Source: Ochrobactrum vermis (lineage in GTDB: Bacteria > Pseudomonadota > Alphaproteobacteria > Rhizobiales > Rhizobiaceae). From it: a DNA stretch of 64,000 bases. Location: NCBI RefSeq assembly GCF_002975205.1, contig NZ_PCOC01000002.1, positions 2,231,411 through 2,295,410 on the forward strand, written 5' to 3'. Made by a program: the position numbers and the translations under genes. Shown here piece by piece: positions 18,556-26,667 of the stretch; the stretch's first letter is position 1, and every line of letters starts with the position of its first letter. The notes beneath the pieces are model-generated. The model did no database searches and was not told where the DNA came from. It saw nothing but the letters and a program-made list of their open reading frames with translations.

Positions 18556-19377
18556 TCAACGTCCGCGCCAGCGCGGCGGTCGTTTTTCGAGGAAGGCTTT
18601 TTGGCCTTCGATCATATCCTCCGAGGACAGCATGGCGGCAAAGGTGGACAGTTCTGGATTGTCACCAGCTCGCAATTTCATGGCGTCGCGGTCCGACATG
18701 CCATCCACGGCACGCAACGCTTCTTTCAACGCCTGTTGTGCCAGCGGTGCAGACACCGCAATTTTCCGGGCTATCTCCAATGCCATCGGCATAAGATTTT
18801 CTCGTGACGAGGTGCAGTAAACCAAACCCCAACGCTGCGCTTCTTGTGCACTCATGCGTTCGCCGGTCCAGATCATCGCGGTTGCCACATAATAAGGAAT
18901 ACGGCGCGGCAGGCGTTGCAGTCCCCCACCATCGGGCAGCAGTCCCCGCTCAAGCTCGGGCAACTGGATAAAGGCGTCATCCGCCATCAGCAGAATATCG
19001 CAAGCCAATGATATTTCGAGACCACCGCCAATGGCCGGAGCGTTGATAGCAGCGATCAGCGGCTTTCTGAGCGACCAAAGTGTTGTGATGCCGCCGAAAC
19101 CGCCTTCCTTTGCGCCTTCGGTGCTCGCACCACGGTTCTGATCCGTTCCTTCCTTGAAATCATAGCCGGCTGAAAAGGCACGCTCTGACCCGCTCGACAG
19201 AATACCGACGCGCAGATCGGAATCGTTTTGCAGATAGAGCGCTGCCTTCTCCAAATTGCGGCTTAGACTGCGACAAATCGCATTGACCTTTGGCTTGACC
19301 ATACGGATCTCAAGTACGGATCCGTGTCTCTCAAGGTGGACAAAGCCATCCATTTCTCGGTTAAGTTCTGCAATCAT
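18556..19377 (-). CDS. enoyl-CoA hydratase family protein (CaiD-like)
   Basis: Crotonase-fold protein of about 273 residues with RAFSAGYDFKEG and INAPAIGGGLEISLACDILL oxyanion-hole blocks. The active-site segment reads PELERGLLPDGGGLQRLPRR, resembling the LGIVPDSGGVLRLPK form of carnitinyl-CoA dehydratase-like proteins. The ATG at 19377 comes one base after the permease stop, so translation is coupled to the transporter genes. This links the ABC importer to the degradation genes. Whether the true substrate is a betaine ester is not known. Confidence 0.82.
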   Translation of the reverse strand: MIAELNREMDGFVHLERHGSVLEIRMVKPKVNAICRSLSRNLEKAALYLQNDSDLRVGILSSGSERAFSAGYDFKEGTDQNRGASTEGAKEGGFGGITTLWSLRKPLIAAINAPAIGGGLEISLACDILLMADDAFIQLPELERGLLPDGGGLQRLPRRIPYYVATAMIWTGERMSAQEAQRWGLVYCTSSRENLMPMALEIARKIAVSAPLAQQALKEALRAVDGMSDRDAMKLRAGDNPELSTFAAMLSSEDMIEGQKAFLEKRPPRWRGR

Positions 19378-19378
19378 A

Positions 19379-20188
19379 TCAACCACCGTTCTTTGCTGCC
19401 CGCTGGCTGTAAATGTGCAGCAGGAGCGGCGGTAGCGATGTGACAATCAGCATGAGTGTTGAAACCGCCGCCAATGTGGGATCGAGATCATCGCGCAGCG
19501 TGGAGAAGGTAACGCGCGGTAATGTCGACATTGGCCCCGATGCCACCATCAGCGAAATAATCAATTCGTCGAAAGAGATCAGGAATGACAGCAGCATCGA
19601 GGTCGCGACTGAAAGCTTGAGCTGAGGCAAAGTCACAGTCAGAAAGGCTTTCAGTCGATTGGCACCTAGACTGCGTGCTACCATTTCCTGCGATGAGTCA
19701 TAACTGCTGAAACCGGCCAGCATGGTCAGGATTACGAACGGCATCGCAACCACGGAATGGCCGAGGATCATGCCCCAAATGGTGTTCAGCAGCATTCCGA
19801 TCTTTGCGTAGACAAAGAAAATGCCGACAGCGATCAGGATCGACGGTACGGCAAGTGGCGCAACCAGCACCGTCTTTAAAAAACCTTGAACGGCGATGCG
19901 TCCCTGATTAAGAGCGTAGGATGCCGCCACGCCGGTAACAGTCGCAACGATCATGGTTCCAAATGCGACCCGCAGCGATACCCAGAGCGAGCTGATCCAC
20001 TTTTCCTGACCAAAAAATGAAGCATACCAGCGTGTAGACCAGCCTGCTGGCGGGAAAACCAGTGATGTCGTTGAACTGAACGAGACCGGAATGACGATCA
20101 GGGTCGGAACGATCAGGAAAAACAGTACCAGTCCGACGAGAACGTAGAGCCAGAGACGTGCACGGTGAGAAACGTGAGCTTCCATCAT
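19379..20188 (-). CDS. ABC importer permease, PotC type
   Basis: Second inner-membrane permease of a spermidine/putrescine-type importer, about 269 residues. It has five to six hydrophobic helices, and the EAA loop reads EMVARSLGANRLKAFLTVTL. Two adjacent ATGs (20188, 20185) follow AGGTGG; the frame is open further up but overlaps the upstream permease in a different frame. Its start overlaps the potB-like stop at 20194 closely, so the two permeases are translationally linked. Confidence 0.88.
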   Translation of the reverse strand: MMEAHVSHRARLWLYVLVGLVLFFLIVPTLIVIPVSFSSTTSLVFPPAGWSTRWYASFFGQEKWISSLWVSLRVAFGTMIVATVTGVAASYALNQGRIAVQGFLKTVLVAPLAVPSILIAVGIFFVYAKIGMLLNTIWGMILGHSVVAMPFVILTMLAGFSSYDSSQEMVARSLGANRLKAFLTVTLPQLKLSVATSMLLSFLISFDELIISLMVASGPMSTLPRVTFSTLRDDLDPTLAAVSTLMLIVTSLPPLLLHIYSQRAAKNGG

Positions 20189-20193
20189 ACCAC

Positions 20194-21126
20194 CTATCGA
20201 TCCGACGACAGCCGGCGCACCAGCACCAGACTGATCCACAAACAAAGAGCCGTCATTGCCAGGAGCAACACAGCAAGAGCAGCTGCAGGGCCCCATGTCG
20301 GGTAAAGCGAAATCATCTCCTCAATACGCTGCGCAATCATCTTCACCTTGCCACCGCCGAGCAGTGCGGGCGTGATGTAAAAGCCGAGGCACATGACGAA
20401 CACCATTATGGCGCCAGCGACCAATCCGGGCATGGAAAGCGGAAAGAAGATACGCAGGAACGCATGCGTCGGCGACGACCCCACATTGGCGGCAGCGCGC
20501 ATCAGATTAGAGTCGATGGCCTTCATCGATGCATAAAGCGGCAACACCAGAAACGGGATCATGATATGGACCATACCGATGACCACACCGGTAGTGTTGT
20601 TGACCAATGCCAGCGGCTGGTTGATCAAGCCAAGGCCTTGCAATGACTTGTTGACCACTCCGTTGCGCTGCAAAATGATCAACCATGAAAATGTGCGCAC
20701 CAGCCCGGAAGTCCAGAAAGGCACCAGCACCGCCAACATCAGTAACCCCGCCCATTTGGGAGACAGGATGGACATCAGATAGGCAACCGGATAGCCGAGC
20801 AGCAGGCAGATAACGGTGACGATGAGCGCAATCTTGAAAGTATTGAGAAACATCTCGATGTAGACAGGTTCCGAAAAGAACAGTCGGAAATTGCCGAGAC
20901 CATATTCTCCATTGACGTCGACAAAAGACATCGACAGCAACCACAACAGCGGTGCCACCATCAATATGCCAACAATAGCGAGCGCGGGGATGGTGAGACG
21001 CACCATCGACCAGCTTTCGTATTTTTGTTCGCGGTTCAGCGCGCGGCGGTTTTCATCCAGTTCGGCTTGCGTCACCGGCTTGGGGGCTGCAACAGGAAAT
21101 GAGACAACAGCTTTTGTCATCATCAA
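20194..21126 (-). CDS. ABC importer permease, PotB type
   Basis: First inner-membrane permease, 310 residues, with a longer N-terminal cytoplasmic tail (about 40 residues) before the first helix (LTIPALAIVGILMVAPLLWL). The EAA loop reads AAANVGSSPTHAFLRIFFPL. It shares a four-base overlap with the ATPase gene (21123-21126). PotB-type permeases also transport substrates other than polyamines, so ligand is not implied. Confidence 0.88.
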   Translation of the reverse strand: MMMTKAVVSFPVAAPKPVTQAELDENRRALNREQKYESWSMVRLTIPALAIVGILMVAPLLWLLSMSFVDVNGEYGLGNFRLFFSEPVYIEMFLNTFKIALIVTVICLLLGYPVAYLMSILSPKWAGLLMLAVLVPFWTSGLVRTFSWLIILQRNGVVNKSLQGLGLINQPLALVNNTTGVVIGMVHIMIPFLVLPLYASMKAIDSNLMRAAANVGSSPTHAFLRIFFPLSMPGLVAGAIMVFVMCLGFYITPALLGGGKVKMIAQRIEEMISLYPTWGPAAALAVLLLAMTALCLWISLVLVRRLSSDR

Positions 21127-22220
21127 TCCTCCGCGCGTACAAGCCGCGCGTCCGCCCGTTCCAGACGCAGCGCCACGCGTTCACCAACCTTTGGCACTGC
21201 CCGCAGATTTTCCGAGCGGTTGGCAATCCGTGTGAATACCTTATGGCCACCATCCAGCATGACCTCGAAAAGCAGGCATTCACCCTGGTAGATGGCCGTG
21301 ACGACCTGACCGGAAAACAGGTTTGCTCCCGAAGCGCGCGCCGCTGCTTCATCTGTTGCGAAACGCAAACGCTCGGGGCGCATGCTCAGCAACATGTCGT
21401 CGTACAGTTCACCAACATCATCCGGCAAGTTCACGCCCTGATCGCCATAACCGACACCTGCGTTTGTGCGCCGGAGCGGCAGAAAACTGGTTTCACCAAT
21501 GAATTCAGCCACAAAGCGGCTTTCCGGGTGTTCATAAAGATCGGCCGGCGACGCGATCTGGGCCAGTTTGCCCTTCGAAAATACGGCAATCCGGTCCGAC
21601 ATTGTGAGCGCTTCACGCTGATCATGCGTGACGGAAATAGTCGTCATGTCCAAACGGTCGTGTAGTTTGCGGATTTCGATCTGCATCGTTTCCCGCAGTT
21701 GCTTGTCAAGCGCCGACAAGGGTTCATCCATCAGCAGAATGCGCGGTTCGAACACGATAGCGCGCGCAAGCGCTATACGCTGGCGCTGACCACCAGACAA
21801 TTCAGTGATCTTACGCTCGCCATAGCCACCAAGTTGCACCAGATCGAGTACTTTCTTGACCCGTTCCTCGATTTCAGCACGGCCGATCTTACGCAAACGC
21901 AGCGGATAAGCGACATTCTCTAATACTGACATATGCGGGAACAAGGCATAGTTCTGAAAAACCATGCCAATATTGCGCTTATGGGGCGGAAGATGCACGA
22001 TTTCCTTTGTGCCAATCTTGATCGAACCATCCGTCGGTCGGGAGAAACCCGCAATCATCATCAGAAGGCTTGTTTTTCCTGACCCGGAAGGGCCGAGCAA
22101 TGTGAGAAATTCACCGGCTTTAATCGCCAGCGATACGTCGTCAACCGCCCGGACCGTGCCGTAATGTTTGGACAGTGCTTGGATCGTAACCGGCAAAGCC
22201 GTAGTCGAGGAGTGTTTCAT
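21123..22220 (-). CDS. ABC importer ATPase, PotA type
   Basis: ATPase of 365 residues. Walker A is GPSGSGKTS, the Q-loop block MVFQNYALFPHMSVLENVAY, signature LSGGQRQRIALARA, Walker B ILLMDEPLSALD, and the switch His is in TISVTHDQREAL. A C-terminal TOBE/OB domain follows (residues about 280-350, including MRPERLRF), as in PotA. It overlaps the following permease by four bases. A strong hairpin separates it from the binding-protein gene upstream. Confidence 0.92.
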   Translation of the reverse strand: MKHSSTTALPVTIQALSKHYGTVRAVDDVSLAIKAGEFLTLLGPSGSGKTSLLMMIAGFSRPTDGSIKIGTKEIVHLPPHKRNIGMVFQNYALFPHMSVLENVAYPLRLRKIGRAEIEERVKKVLDLVQLGGYGERKITELSGGQRQRIALARAIVFEPRILLMDEPLSALDKQLRETMQIEIRKLHDRLDMTTISVTHDQREALTMSDRIAVFSKGKLAQIASPADLYEHPESRFVAEFIGETSFLPLRRTNAGVGYGDQGVNLPDDVGELYDDMLLSMRPERLRFATDEAAARASGANLFSGQVVTAIYQGECLLFEVMLDGGHKVFTRIANRSENLRAVPKVGERVALRLERADARLVRAED

Positions 22221-22304
22221 CTCTGCTTTCCATCAGCGCACAACAGGACACCGCAGCATTGTCAGCTACAGATTGTAATCTTGGGCTCCATGAAGAAAAT
22301 TCCC

Positions 22305-22330
22305 GGGTTGGAGGCCGAAGCCTCCAACCC
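22305..22330 (-). terminator. UUCG-tetraloop hairpin after the binding-protein gene
   Basis: A perfect 11-base-pair inverted repeat, GGGTTGGAGGC / GCCTCCAACCC, with loop TTCG on the minus strand, begins 11 bases after the binding-protein stop. The minus strand continues GGGAATTTTCTTC. This can act as a partial terminator or as an mRNA 3'-end stabiliser that keeps binding protein in excess over the membrane and ATPase subunits. Confidence 0.75.
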
Positions 22331-22341
22331 TCCTGAACCGG

Positions 22342-23373
22342 CTATTGCATCATTGCCTTGTCCCACATGGTCTGGGCCTTTTCGTGATTTTCGGCCCAAT
22401 ACGGCATGTTGGTGATGAGCTGCTTCTTGAGATTCTCAGTGCTCGTGACAATGCCCGCCGCCTTGTCGGCTGGTACAAGCCCTTGTTTGAACGCATCTTG
22501 GTTCATCGGCCCATAGGCGATATAATTTGGCAGGTTGGCCTGATACTTTGGATCGAGCAGATGGTTGATCAGGCGCATTGCACCTTCTGGATTGGGAGAA
22601 TTTTTGGGAATGACCAGGCATTCCACATCCATCACCGCGTCATCAAGCTTATAGGTATATGGTGCGCCTTCCTTGATGGCGGCATCAATACGCGCCGCCC
22701 AGATCGACAGCATATCGACCTCTTCGGAAGTTGCGAGCTGGGTCGCTTGCGCTCCGCTAGCCCACTGAACGCCTATATCCGGTTTCAAAGCGGACCATTT
22801 GGCCATCGCCCGTTCCATATCAATAGGATAAATCTTGTCCTTGGCCACACCGTCAGCCATTAGGGCAATTTCCATATTGGTCGCTGGCGAATTGCCCGAG
22901 ATAGCACGACTGCCTGGGAACTTCTCGGTATCGAAGAAGTCGGTCCAGTTTTGTGGTCCCTTATCACCATAGACATTCTTGTTATAGGCAAGGACGGTCG
23001 TATAGGCGGTAAAGCCAACCCAATATTTTGTGCGTAAATGTTCAGGAATCCCGGCGGCATTGGGGATTTTGGAATAGTCGAGTGGCACCAGAAGATCGTC
23101 TTTGCCTGCCAAATCGCAAAGGCCGCCATAGAGTTCCGCCACATCGATATCGACCGCATTTGCGCGCACCTTGGTACGGATATCGCGGATACCACCGGCC
23201 AGGACATAATCGACAACGGTCATGCCATGATCCGCGGGCAAGTGGTCAAGAATGGCTTTACGCACACCTTCCTGATAAGCGCCTCCGTAGGACGCATAAC
23301 TGACCTTTTCGTCAGCCACAGCCGAACCGGCTGCCATGGCAAGCACTGCACCCAGTATGAATGCCTTTTTCAT
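22342..23373 (-). CDS. spermidine/putrescine-type ABC substrate-binding protein
   Basis: Periplasmic binding protein of 343 residues with a clear signal peptide (MKKAFILGAVLAMAAGSAVA, cleavage before DEK). The mature protein has the SBP_bac type fold of PotD/Fbp-like proteins: VSYASYGGAYQEGVRKAILD, then FDTEKFPGSRAISGN, then VECLVIPKNSPNPEGAMRLI. First gene of the importer. The presence of acyl-CoA genes downstream suggests it binds the organic acid degraded by the block rather than a polyamine. Confidence 0.88.
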   Translation of the reverse strand: MKKAFILGAVLAMAAGSAVADEKVSYASYGGAYQEGVRKAILDHLPADHGMTVVDYVLAGGIRDIRTKVRANAVDIDVAELYGGLCDLAGKDDLLVPLDYSKIPNAAGIPEHLRTKYWVGFTAYTTVLAYNKNVYGDKGPQNWTDFFDTEKFPGSRAISGNSPATNMEIALMADGVAKDKIYPIDMERAMAKWSALKPDIGVQWASGAQATQLATSEEVDMLSIWAARIDAAIKEGAPYTYKLDDAVMDVECLVIPKNSPNPEGAMRLINHLLDPKYQANLPNYIAYGPMNQDAFKQGLVPADKAAGIVTSTENLKKQLITNMPYWAENHEKAQTMWDKAMMQ

Positions 23374-23477
23374 TGTTCCTCCTCCCTATGCGGCTCAATA
23401 GCCGCGCCTTTTTGCATGCAACAACCGGCAAAGGTACTTCCTCCAAAGCACCTTATTCGGCATTCCGCTGACAAAAG

Positions 23478-24452
23478 TCAGTTGGAAAATGCGTGTAGCC
23501 CCCTTGTCATGGCAAGGCGGCAATCGCTGACAATGCGTTCGATAAGCTCCTGACAGCTTGGAATATCCTTGATCAACCCGAGCGTCTGACTTGCCCAGAC
23601 AAGGCCGCTGTCGAGTTGGCCCGTTGTCAGCGCATGGCGACCACGGTCACCGGAAACCAGCGATCGAACATCTGTAAATTCCGCACCCCCCGGCCGCCCT
23701 TCGATAGCGATGACCTCATCGGAGACAGCATTCTTCAAAACACGTCCAGTGTTTTTGAATGTTCGAAAGATCAAATTGGTGTCGCGTTCGCCGGCATTAA
23801 CCAGCGCCTGCTTGATATTGTCATGAATGGGCGCCTCTTTGGTGGCACAAAAACGCGTACCCATGTTCACGCCTTCGGCACCGAGCATGAAAGCTGCCGC
23901 CATGCCCTCACCGGTGCCGATACCGCCCGACGCGATCAACGGAATTTTCACCTGCGCGGCTGCAGCGGCAAAAAGAACCAAACCACCGATATCATCTTCA
24001 CCTGGGTGTCCCGCCGCTTCAAATCCATCGATAGAAATGGCATCGACACCAGCGCGTTCGGCTGACAGGGCATGACGTACGGCCGTGCATTTGTGAACCA
24101 CAACAGCATCGGCCGCCTTAATCTTCTCAATGAACTCTTTTGGGCTGCGTCCTGCTGTTTCGATTACCTTGACACCCGACCCAAGCGCCGCATCAAGATA
24201 TTCTTCATAAGGTGGGGGCGCTGTCGTGGGGAGAATCGTGAGATTGACCCCAAATGGTTTGTCTGTCATTTGCCGGCAACGAGCGATTTCTTCGCTTAGC
24301 GCTTTGGGACTAGGTTGTGTCAGCGCCGTCAGGATTCCAAGGCCGCCCGCACTCGATACAGCTGATGCAAGTTCGGCGCGACCTACCCATTGCATTCCAC
24401 CTTGAATGATTGGGTATTTCGTTTTCAATAGCTCGGTTACTCGGGTCTTCAC
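23478..24452 (-). CDS. nitronate monooxygenase / 2-nitropropane dioxygenase-like flavoprotein
   Basis: FMN-dependent TIM-barrel enzyme of about 324 residues. It starts KTRVTELLKTKYPIIQGGMQ and has IPLIASGGIGTGEGMAAAFM with GAEGVNMGTRFCATKEA, the FMN-phosphate region. A GTG start at 24452 with GGAG in front fits the family; the frame is open to 24521 without homology. Members oxidise alkyl nitronates, but related proteins are enoyl-acyl or enoyl-CoA reductases, which would suit this setting. It lies 104 bases upstream of the binding-protein gene on the same strand and may be the first gene of the block. Confidence 0.85.
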   Translation of the reverse strand: MKTRVTELLKTKYPIIQGGMQWVGRAELASAVSSAGGLGILTALTQPSPKALSEEIARCRQMTDKPFGVNLTILPTTAPPPYEEYLDAALGSGVKVIETAGRSPKEFIEKIKAADAVVVHKCTAVRHALSAERAGVDAISIDGFEAAGHPGEDDIGGLVLFAAAAAQVKIPLIASGGIGTGEGMAAAFMLGAEGVNMGTRFCATKEAPIHDNIKQALVNAGERDTNLIFRTFKNTGRVLKNAVSDEVIAIEGRPGGAEFTDVRSLVSGDRGRHALTTGQLDSGLVWASQTLGLIKDIPSCQELIERIVSDCRLAMTRGLHAFSN

Positions 24453-24619
24453 GCCCCACTCCCTGCTGCAATCAAATCTGATGATTAGATACTGAAATTC
24501 GCTGCAGATGAAGTCAAACAAAAAATTTGCTGAACGTCCAACTTTTTATTAACATGCAGATATTACACGATGATTTTCGTCGGAGCTCCATAAAGAGGGT
24601 CAATTGGAGGGGGAACATC

Positions 24620-24808
24620 ATGAAGCCGCGAAAGATCACGCCATATCAAGGGCGTAGTCTAAGCCACCGCTCAGTATCGTCAAATTCACCAACCTCGGAG
24701 CAGCGTCTAAAAGTCCCGAATCTCGTCTCGGAGACAGCCGGTCTGATAGTTCAAGCGTGGTCTCCAGAGCGGCAACCTGTCGCGGTCATGGCGCTTCGGC
24801 ATGTATAA
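24620..24808 (+). CDS. possible small protein of unknown function
   Basis: A 62-codon frame from an ATG that is preceded by a strong GGAGGGGG ribosome site. The basic, Ser-rich product (MKPRKITPYQGRSLSHRSVS...) matches no family I know. It is in the gap between the nitronate monooxygenase (minus) and the DMT transporter (plus). The ribosome site is the main support; it could equally be a leader peptide or chance. Confidence 0.3.
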   Translation: MKPRKITPYQGRSLSHRSVSSNSPTSEQRLKVPNLVSETAGLIVQAWSPERQPVAVMALRHV

Positions 24809-24910
24809 TGTACCGACCGCGATAACTGATCTTGACGCGATGGCCCTTCACAACTGTAAGCACAGTCCTCGCGAATATTTTCAGTTCGCGACTGACTTGG
24901 AGGAAGCAGC

Positions 24911-25834
24911 ATGATCCCACTGCGTTTCCTTGGCGCTGCCGTTCTTTGCACAAGCAGTCTTGCTTTTACCCTAAATGATACGACGACCAAGTTTCTCATC
25001 GGCGACTATGATGTGTCATCGATCATTTTGATCCGCGGCTTGATGGCCTTGCCGATTCTTTACCTGTTTCATGTGCGGACAACCGGACGAAGCAAGATAT
25101 GGTCGGCCAGAATTGGGCTTCATGCGTTGCGGGGAGCTTTTGGCTTGATCGCCGCCTATTTATACATCGCTTCCCTGAAAACCCTGACTGTGGCCGAGGC
25201 TACAGTCATTCTCTTTATGACACCTGTCATTATCACCGCGATGTCCCATTTTCTGCTCAAGGAGAATGTCAGCCTTCGCACATGGCTGTCGATCTTTTTC
25301 TGCTTCCTCGGCGTGGTTGTGGCGATCAATCCACGGGCATCCAACTTCAGTTACGCTATGGGATTGGCTGGTACATCGAGCGTGTTTTACGCCATCAACG
25401 CTATCAGTTCGCGATGGATTCCGCCCGAAGACAACCTGTGGACGATCTCGTTTTTCGGCGCGTTCTTTTCGGCGCTATTTGTCGCCCCGTTCGCCATTGA
25501 GCATTGGCGTGGACTACAAGTCCCACACCTTGCCCAGTTTGGTGCTGCGGCAACATTCTCCAGCATGGGCATAGGTTTAAGCGCCATCGCCTACCGCATG
25601 ACATCACCTGCCCTCCTCGCCCCCTTCGGTTATTCGGGGCTGATCTGGTCGATTACGGTCACCTGGCTGTTTTGGGGCATTCATCCGAGTCTCAACGCTA
25701 TTCTAGGCACGCTCATCATTCTGGGCAGCGTCACACTGACCATAAAAACCAACCGCATCGATCCGCAACCGAATCTACAGAACTGTATCAAGGGACCCAC
25801 CAATGACGACCCCAATCCTTGTCGATCTGAATAA
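24911..25834 (+). CDS. DMT-superfamily (EamA) transporter
   Basis: 307-residue inner-membrane protein with about ten hydrophobic helices in two EamA repeats. Typical blocks are FTLNDTTTKFLIGDY, then LRGAFGLIAAYLYIASLKTL, and ATVILFMTPVIITAMSHFLL. A GGAGG site precedes the ATG. The C-terminal tail overlaps the following hydratase gene by 32 bases. It heads the plus-strand arm of the catabolic region and may export a product or import a related substrate. Confidence 0.85.
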   Translation: MIPLRFLGAAVLCTSSLAFTLNDTTTKFLIGDYDVSSIILIRGLMALPILYLFHVRTTGRSKIWSARIGLHALRGAFGLIAAYLYIASLKTLTVAEATVILFMTPVIITAMSHFLLKENVSLRTWLSIFFCFLGVVVAINPRASNFSYAMGLAGTSSVFYAINAISSRWIPPEDNLWTISFFGAFFSALFVAPFAIEHWRGLQVPHLAQFGAAATFSSMGIGLSAIAYRMTSPALLAPFGYSGLIWSITVTWLFWGIHPSLNAILGTLIILGSVTLTIKTNRIDPQPNLQNCIKGPTNDDPNPCRSE

Positions 25835-26588
25835 AGAAACCGGTGTCAGCACCATCACATTCAACCGCCCGGAAAAATACAACGCTATCGACGAGGCGAT
25901 GGCAGCAGCCTTTCATGAGGCCGTGCAAGCCATTGCATCGGACAAGGGCATACGTTGCGTCGTTCTCAAAGGCGCGGGCAAAGCATTTATGGCGGGTGGA
26001 GATGTGGCAGCTTTTGCAGCCGACCCTGATCGGGCTGATCTTGTCTTGCAGCGCATACTGCGCCACATGCACCCAGCTTTATTAATCCTGCAGCAATTGC
26101 CTGCTCCTGTCATCGCGGCAGTACACGGACCCGCAGCTGGCGCAGGATTGAGCCTGGTCCTGTCGGCAGATTATGCCATCTGCAGTCAATTAGCAGAGTT
26201 CATTCTTGCCTATGATCGACTGGCGACGGTGCCCGATTGCGGCGGCACCTGGTATCTTCGGCAAAAGCTGGGGCCGCGTGCTGCTTTATCCCTTATGCTC
26301 AAGGGAGGCAAACTCAACGCCAGTCAGGCCAGAGAAATCGGGATTGTCAACGACGTGGTTGAGGATAGCAGTTATCACGAACAGCTTGCTGCCCTGATAC
26401 AAAAAATTGCCACTGGCCCAACGCGAGCCTTTGGACTGTTCAAGCAACTGCTCGCCGCCGATCTTTCGTTGGCGGCTCAACTTGAGGCAGAAAAGGCGGC
26501 CTTCATGGAAGCTACCTATACGCAGGATTTTCAGGCCGCCATCCGCAACTTCCCGAATAAGCAACCGGTGCAATTTCTCGGATACTGA
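25803..26588 (+). CDS. enoyl-CoA hydratase/isomerase (third copy, PaaG-like)
   Basis: Crotonase-fold protein of 261 residues: VSTITFNRPEKYNAIDEAMA, then KAFMAGGDVAAFAAD and VHGPAAGAGLSLVLSADYAI. The active-site segment is ATVPDCGGTWYLRQKLGP, again with Asp in place of the second Glu, like the copy at 17714. It overlaps the end of the DMT gene by 32 bases, so the plus-strand genes form one operon with the aldehyde dehydrogenase. Confidence 0.87.
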   Translation: MTTPILVDLNKETGVSTITFNRPEKYNAIDEAMAAAFHEAVQAIASDKGIRCVVLKGAGKAFMAGGDVAAFAADPDRADLVLQRILRHMHPALLILQQLPAPVIAAVHGPAAGAGLSLVLSADYAICSQLAEFILAYDRLATVPDCGGTWYLRQKLGPRAALSLMLKGGKLNASQAREIGIVNDVVEDSSYHEQLAALIQKIATGPTRAFGLFKQLLAADLSLAAQLEAEKAAFMEATYTQDFQAAIRNFPNKQPVQFLGY

Positions 26589-26667
26589 AACGAGATCGTG
26601 CCCGGCGGGGACTGATTTAGCAAAGCCCCACTCTACAAAGCCAAGCAATTACCAGAGAGGAAATATC

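Noticed and set aside
26407..26667. Upstream extension of the aldehyde dehydrogenase
   Set aside because: It lies inside the hydratase gene in another frame; the GTG at 26668 with AGAGAGG gives the usual family length.
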